From Streptomyces sp. SA15 (GTDB taxonomy: Bacteria > Actinomycetota > Actinomycetes > Streptomycetales > Streptomycetaceae), in the NCBI RefSeq assembly GCF_002291145.1, contig NZ_NTGE01000167.1, forward strand, positions 1 to 34,924: 34,924 nucleotides of DNA. The letters run 5' to 3'. The notes under the pieces were generated by a model. The model made no database searches. It was not told the origin of the DNA and worked only from the letters and a program-made list of their open reading frames with translations. Position 1 is the first letter of the stretch. Each line of letters opens with the position of its first letter. Below are positions 30,744 to 34,924 of this stretch, piece after piece. The translations under genes were made by a program, and so were the position numbers.

Positions 30744-32633
30744 TCACGGGGTGTGATCGGCGCGGCGGAGGACGGGGCGCAGGGCCTCGATGACGCCGGG
30801 GTCGTCCACGGTGGAGGGGATGGGTTCGTCGTGGCCGTCGGCGATGCCGCGCATGGTCTTGCGGAGGATCTTGCCCGAGCGGGTTTTGGGCAGGGCGGCG
30901 ACGACGGTGACGTCCTTGAGTGAGGCGACGGCGCCGATGCGTTCGCGTACGAGCTGGACGAGTTCGGATTCGACCTGGCTCGGTTCGCTGTTGCTGCCTG
31001 CTTTGAGGACGACGAAGCCGCGCGGGATCTGTCCCTTGAGTTCGTCGGCGACGCCGATGACGGCGCATTCGGCGACGTCGGGGTGGGCGGCCAGGGCCTC
31101 TTCCATGCTGCCGGTGGACAGCCGGTGTCCGGCGACGTTGATGACGTCGTCGGTGCGGCCCATGACGAAGACGTAGCCGTCGTCGTCGATGTGGCCGCTG
31201 TCGCCGGTGAGGTAGTAGCCGTCGTAGGCGGAGAGGTAGGAGGCGAGGTAGCGGTCGTCGTCGTTCCAGAGCGTGGGGAGCGCGCCGGGCGGCAGGGGGA
31301 GCTTGACGACGATCGCACCGTCGACGCCCGCGGGCGCCTGCTCGCCCGAGGCATTGAGGACGCGGACGTCCCATCCCGGCAGCGGGCGGGTGGGGGAGCC
31401 GGGCTTGAGGGGAGCGGCTTCGATGCCGACCGGGTTGGCGACGATGGGCCAGCCGGTCTCGGTCTGCCACCAGTGGTCGATCACCGGGACGCCCAGCAGG
31501 GCGCTCGCCCAGTGATAGGTCTCGGGGTCGAGGCGCTCACCGGCGAGGAAGAGATAGCGCAGGTGGGAGAGGTCGTAGCCGGCGGTGAGTGTCCCCTTCG
31601 GGTCCTCCTTCCTGATCGCCCGGAAGGCGGTGGGCGCCGTGAACATGGTCTTGACCCGGTACTCGGCGGCGACGCGCCAGAACTGGCCCGCGTCCGGGGT
31701 GCCGACCGGCTTGCCCTCATACAGGACCGTCGTCGCGCCGGCCAGCAGGGGCGCGTAGACGATGTACGAGTGTCCCACGACCCAGCCGACGTCGGAGCCG
31801 GTGAACATCGTCTCGCCCGGGCCCACGTCGTAGACGGCTCCCATCGACCAGTGCAGGGCGACCGCGTAGCCGCCGCAGTCACGCACGACTCCCTTGGGCT
31901 TTCCGGTCGTTCCGGACGTGTAGAGGATGTACAGGGGATCGGTGGCGGCGACGGGAACGCAGTCGGCCGGCGGCGCGGCGGCGACCAGCTCGCCCCAGTC
32001 GAGATCGTCGGGCCCCAACTCGGCGCGTTCCTGCGGGCGTTGCAGGATCACACTCTTTTCCGGCTTGTGGACCGCGAGTTCGATGGCCTGGTCGAGCAGG
32101 GGCTTGTACGGGATGACCCGCTTGCCCTCGATGCCGCAGGAGGCGGAGACGACCACCTTGGGGGCGGCGTCATCGATGCGGAGGGCGAGCTCGGGCGGGG
32201 CGAACCCGCCGAAGACGACCGAGTGGACCGCGCCGATGCGTGCGCAGGCCAGCATCGCGATGGCGGCCTCGGGGACCATAGGCATGTAGATGACCACGCG
32301 GTCGCCGTGTCCCACGCCGAGCTGTGCGAGTGCTCCGGCGAAGGCCGCCACCTCGTCCCTCAGCTGCGCGTAGGTGTAGGTGCGGCGGGTGTCGGTCACG
32401 GGGGAGTCGTAGACGAGCGCGGGTTGTTCGCCTCGGCCGGCTTCGATGTGCCGGTCGAGCGCGTTGAAGCAGACGTTGAGCCGCCCGTCGGGAAACCAGC
32501 GGTAGAAGGGGGCGCCCGAGGAGTCCAGGGCGCGTTGCGGAGCGACATCCCAGTCGATGCCCTCTGCCGCCTTCAGCCAGAAGCTCTCCGGGTCCTCGGT
32601 ACTGGAGCGGAAGACTTCCTCGTACGTTCCCAT
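30744..32633 (-). CDS. prpE: propionyl-CoA synthetase-like acyl-CoA synthetase
   Basis: A 629-residue AMP-forming acyl-CoA synthetase of the acetate/propionate group. The N-terminus (YEEVFRSSTEDPESFWLKAA, IDWDVAPQRALD) and the P-loop YILYTSGTTGKPKGVVRD followed by CGGYAVALHWSM are typical of PrpE. WWQTETGWPI and YLTGDSGHIDDDGYVFVMGR are the A5 and A7 motifs, and the C-terminal KTRSGKILRK carries the catalytic lysine that acetylation often controls. It would convert propionate or another short-chain acid to its CoA ester. AAAGGAG precedes ATG 32633. It is downstream of an esterase gene on the same strand (199-bp gap with hairpins), so the esterase may release the acid it activates. Confidence 0.9.
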   Translation of the reverse strand: MGTYEEVFRSSTEDPESFWLKAAEGIDWDVAPQRALDSSGAPFYRWFPDGRLNVCFNALDRHIEAGRGEQPALVYDSPVTDTRRTYTYAQLRDEVAAFAGALAQLGVGHGDRVVIYMPMVPEAAIAMLACARIGAVHSVVFGGFAPPELALRIDDAAPKVVVSASCGIEGKRVIPYKPLLDQAIELAVHKPEKSVILQRPQERAELGPDDLDWGELVAAAPPADCVPVAATDPLYILYTSGTTGKPKGVVRDCGGYAVALHWSMGAVYDVGPGETMFTGSDVGWVVGHSYIVYAPLLAGATTVLYEGKPVGTPDAGQFWRVAAEYRVKTMFTAPTAFRAIRKEDPKGTLTAGYDLSHLRYLFLAGERLDPETYHWASALLGVPVIDHWWQTETGWPIVANPVGIEAAPLKPGSPTRPLPGWDVRVLNASGEQAPAGVDGAIVVKLPLPPGALPTLWNDDDRYLASYLSAYDGYYLTGDSGHIDDDGYVFVMGRTDDVINVAGHRLSTGSMEEALAAHPDVAECAVIGVADELKGQIPRGFVVLKAGSNSEPSQVESELVQLVRERIGAVASLKDVTVVAALPKTRSGKILRKTMRGIADGHDEPIPSTVDDPGVIEALRPVLRRADHTP

Positions 32634-32704
32634 CGCGCACTCCTTTGTGGCTTCGAGGGACGGTGGTGGGGCTGTGTGCGGAACGGTGTCGGACACAAGT
32701 ACCG

Positions 32705-32762
32705 CATGCCGGCCGGCATGGTCGAGCAGGATGCCGGAGACCGGCGGACCGGTCGCCGGCAT
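32705..32762. promoter_or_regulatory. two palindromes in the esterase-prpE gap
   Basis: CATGCCGGCCGGCATG (32705-32720) is a perfect 16-bp palindrome. A 32-bp imperfect palindrome follows at 32731-32762, with ATGCCGG and CCGGCAT ends around an ACCGG-rich centre. They could end the esterase transcript, or bind a regulator of prpE. Confidence 0.5.
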
Positions 32763-32814
32763 GGCGGTGGTGCGACGGCCTGGCCGACAGCCCCCGCCGT
32801 CAGGTACAGCTTCT

Positions 32815-32846
32815 GCTCACGCGCCGAGGTGCTCACGCGCCGAGGT
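32815..32846. repeat. 16-bp tandem duplication across the esterase stop codon
   Basis: GCTCACGCGCCGAGGT occurs twice in a row. The second copy holds the last codons and TGA of the esterase gene. It looks like a recent replication-slippage duplication that left the coding end unchanged. Confidence 0.75.
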
Positions 32847-33744
32847 GCTTGCGCAGCCACTGGCCCATCTGCTGGATCGCCTGGTCCACCTCGGGTACGC
32901 GCCCGGCGCCCAGGACGAACGAGTGCTGCCCTTCGGGCAGCGGGTGGACCTCGGAGGTGACCTTGAAGTCCGCGAGGCGGCGGCCGAGCTGGGCGCCGTC
33001 ATCGGCGAGGGTCTCGTACTCGCCGTAGTGGACGGCCGTGGGCGGCAGGCCGGTCAGATCGGCGTTCGCGATGCTGATCGCGGGGTCGGTGAAGTCCACC
33101 GCGGGGTCCTGGAGCCAGGCTCCTCGGAAGAGCTCGAGGACGTTCCTGCTGAGCATCTTGTCGTTGTCTTCGTTCTCGTCCACCGACGCGTTCTGGATGG
33201 TGAGGTCGGTCCACGGTGAGACGCTGACGATCGCGCCCGGCGTCGCCTCGCCCTTCGCGAGCAGGCGCAGCGGGAGCATCACCGCGAGCGTGCCGCCGAT
33301 CGAGTGGCCGGTGCTGCCGATGTTGCGCGGCTCGTAGCCCTGCGAGAGCAGCCAGCGGTAGGCGGTCTCGGCGTCGTCGAGCTGCGCGGGGTAGGGATGT
33401 TCGGGTGCCAGGCGGAAGTCCACGACGAGCGAGCGGGCGCCGGCGGCCTTGGCGATGTGGCCGGCTGACTTGCGGTCGGAGTGCATGGAGGCGGTGACGG
33501 ATCCGCCGAAGTGGAAGTGGAGCAGCGCCTTGTCGGGGTCGGCGCCCTCGGGGATGGCCCACAGGGCGGGGACGCCGTTCGCGTCGACTTCGGCGTAGGT
33601 GACGCCTTCCGGCTCGGTCGACGCCTTGTGGTTGGAGTCGACGATGTCGCGGATGACGGCCAGGTCGAGGCCGCGTGTCGCCGACTTCGCGCTCACGCTC
33701 GCCAGGAACTCCGCGAACTCGTGTGCCTCTGGGCTTGTTCCCAT
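32833..33744 (-). CDS. HSL-type alpha/beta hydrolase (esterase)
   Basis: A 303-residue hydrolase of the hormone-sensitive lipase group. LLHFHFGGSVTAS is the oxyanion loop (HFGG replaces the usual HGGG). VVDFRLAPEHPYPAQLDDAE is the family's strand-helix signature, GHSIGGTLAV holds the nucleophile serine, and the acid is probably in YGEYETLADDG. The histidine is in PEGQHSFVL. Relatives include monoterpene lactone hydrolases and esterases of short acyl esters. The protein lacks a signal peptide. AAGGAG precedes ATG 33744. The prpE gene is downstream on the same strand. A second, broken alpha/beta hydrolase lies just upstream. Confidence 0.9.
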   Translation of the reverse strand: MGTSPEAHEFAEFLASVSAKSATRGLDLAVIRDIVDSNHKASTEPEGVTYAEVDANGVPALWAIPEGADPDKALLHFHFGGSVTASMHSDRKSAGHIAKAAGARSLVVDFRLAPEHPYPAQLDDAETAYRWLLSQGYEPRNIGSTGHSIGGTLAVMLPLRLLAKGEATPGAIVSVSPWTDLTIQNASVDENEDNDKMLSRNVLELFRGAWLQDPAVDFTDPAISIANADLTGLPPTAVHYGEYETLADDGAQLGRRLADFKVTSEVHPLPEGQHSFVLGAGRVPEVDQAIQQMGQWLRKHLGA

Positions 33745-34337
33745 GGTTGTACTCCTTCTCGTACGGGTGCGGTGCGGAAGTTCCCCCGCGGAAGCCGGGT
33801 CGATGTGCTGGTCATGACGCTACTGGCTGAGTATATGAAAGTAAACTTAGGTGGGCGGAGTGCCCCATGGACGCGCGGAGGCCCTTTACGGGGCGTTGGG
33901 CATGGACTCTTCAGGGCGGCTGTCGGTCCGGTCGCAACTTGTGGACCGGACCGCCGGGGGTGCGAGCGGGACGAGTGCGTGCAACACGCCTATGGGCGGT
34001 GTCCGCGTCGGCAATCCGGGGATTCTGTCGACGCGTCCGGGCTTGGCTTCGGTGCAGTCGCGTGGCGGTGGGTGCGAGCGCGACAGCCGGGCGTCAGTGC
34101 GCCCTGCCCGAATGCGCGGGTTCGTCCCCTCGGCCGGCCGCACCGGCCGGCCTGCCGGATTATCGAGCAGCTGGTCAAGTCAACGAGTTCGGCGACGATC
34201 CGGCTGCCGGACTGTCTTCCGTTCATGACTGCGGAGGCGTACAGGACTCCATGGACGGGAAGGCGTGCCTGTCGCGGTCCGGGGATCCGATGGGCTGGAC
34301 CGTCATCGCGAACCAGGCATCTGTGACTGTGCGAGTG
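33745..34337. other. region without a recognisable gene, AT-rich promoter stretch at 33828-33852
   Basis: The esterase promoter is probably in the AT-rich stretch TGAGTATATGAAAGTAAACT (33828-33847), far lower in GC than its surroundings. From 33853 to 34337 long open frames exist in several registers, but none shows a known family or coding codon use. It may be degraded coding DNA between the esterase and the hydrolase remnant. Confidence 0.5.
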
Positions 34338-34788
34338 CTACTCGTCGAGGAACTGAAGGGCGTGCTTCAGGAACCGCTCGGGGTACTGGAACTGCGCTCC
34401 ATGCCCGGCATCGGGGTAGATCAGCAGTTGAGCGTTCGGGATGTTCTGGGCGAGGTGCCAGGAATTGATCGAGGCGATCATCACGTCGTTCTCGCCGTTG
34501 AGGACCAGCGTCGGCTGGGTGATCGCGTTCAGGTAGGCATAGGGATTCTCGCCCGGCAGCGGTTCCGCATAGGCGATGGTCGCTTCGATCTGCGCCTGTG
34601 CGACTGCGGGCGAGCTCGGTGTGTCCTGGTCGGCCACTGGTGACGCCGCTCCCAGAAGACCCGGCCCGCTTCGATCGCGGCTTCCGAGCGGCCGAAGAAC
34701 AGGAAGAGGAAGTCCTCCAGGGTGGGGACCGGGTTCAGCGCGTAGTCAGGCACCTGGGGGTCACTCGTCGGGTCCCCGCCTGGAGGCC
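34338..34788 (-). pseudogene. alpha/beta hydrolase remnant with one frameshift
   Basis: The minus-strand frame from about 34788 encodes GGDPTSDPQVPDYALNPVPT and LEDFLFLFFGRSEAAIEAGR, ending FWERRHQ. Near 34638 a one-base loss shifts the frame. The next frame then reads ADQDTPSSPAVAQAQIEAT, ITQPTLVLNGENDVM (the acid strand) and YPDAGHGAQFQYPERFLKHA (catalytic histidine), to the stop at 34338. The N-terminal half, with nucleophile serine and oxyanion loop, is absent, so the gene is non-functional. Upstream DNA belongs to a different gene's end. Confidence 0.75.
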
Positions 34789-34865
34789 GGTGCCGAGGGA
34801 TCGCCGACGGCGTCGTCTCTCCTCCGGTGACCGTGCCGGACGGAGGGTCTGCGGCCGGACGGTTC

Positions 34866-34924
34866 TCAGTCGTTGTCGGGCACCATCGAGACCACGACCT
34901 TGCCGGCCTTGGTGCGGCCCTGTT
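34866..34924 (-). CDS. C-terminal end of a probable medium-chain zinc-type oxidoreductase (partial)
   Basis: Eighteen codons and a TGA stop are visible; the rest is beyond the window. The peptide QGRTKAGKVVVSMVPDND fits the last strand of quinone-oxidoreductase-like medium-chain dehydrogenases, which often end in a GR.KGKVVL-type segment. Too little is seen to name a substrate. The stop is 77 bp before the alpha/beta hydrolase remnant on the same strand. Confidence 0.45.
   Translation of the reverse strand, partial: QGRTKAGKVVVSMVPDND

Noticed and set aside
33867..34643. A 258-codon plus-strand open frame at the right end
   Set aside because: No family is recognisable, and its second half is antisense to the clear hydrolase remnant at 34338-34788.

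Overview
The window is chromosomal DNA of a high-GC actinomycete, almost certainly Streptomyces. GC content is very high, GTG starts are common, and the gene set is typical of the genus: SHOCT, DUF4865, DUF6643 and Rv1733c families, orphan RsbW-like ATPases, a TerA-type protein and a PucR-like GAF regulator. There are no rRNA or tRNA genes, CRISPR arrays, prophage genes or complete insertion sequences. I compared by eye only, so species and exact orthologues are not established.

Layout: (1) 1-1349, the end of a ROK-family gene and an RpiB-like isomerase. (2) 1373-3477, an operon on the minus strand: TetR regulator, DUF4865 protein and phosphotriesterase-like hydrolase, with a palindromic operator over the tetR promoter. 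(3) 3626-5393, a SHOCT membrane protein, an ABC transporter gene cut off after 28 codons next to a palindromic repeat, an anti-sigma-type ATPase and a small unknown protein. (4) 5740-8399, a cysteine-desulfhydrase-like PLP enzyme, an SRPBCC protein and a DeoR repressor. (5) 8729-13895, a polytopic membrane protein with hydrolase motifs, convergent with a beta-helix/AAA+ ATPase fusion. (6) 14049-21459, Rv1733c-like, MOSC, DUF6643, TerA-like, HpnB-like glycosyltransferase, glutamate-racemase-like, a membrane protein and an O-antigen-ligase-like protein. (7) 21706-28192, Lnt, a NUDIX hydrolase, then a hydroxybutyrate-dehydrogenase-like SDR, a GAF/PucR regulator and an MHS-type transporter, which may form a carboxylic-acid utilisation unit. 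(8) 28193-34924, a decaying region: a frameshifted SpoIIE phosphatase, an intact acyl-CoA synthetase and HSL-type esterase, a broken second alpha/beta hydrolase, and the end of an oxidoreductase.

Two patterns cut across the genes. First, three palindromic elements lie between convergent genes, each starting and ending in CTAG. The element ends supply the TAG stop codon of a flanking gene in three cases. The three share a core but have different terminal repeats, and two sit head to tail sharing one CTAG. Second, nine genes have a TANNNT -10 hexamer 6-7 nt before the start codon and no usable ribosome binding site, which suggests leaderless mRNAs.

The best candidates for undescribed biology are the CTAG-bounded palindromes and the beta-helix/AAA+ protein with its convergent membrane-hydrolase neighbour. 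No complete new multi-gene system could be shown from sequence alone.
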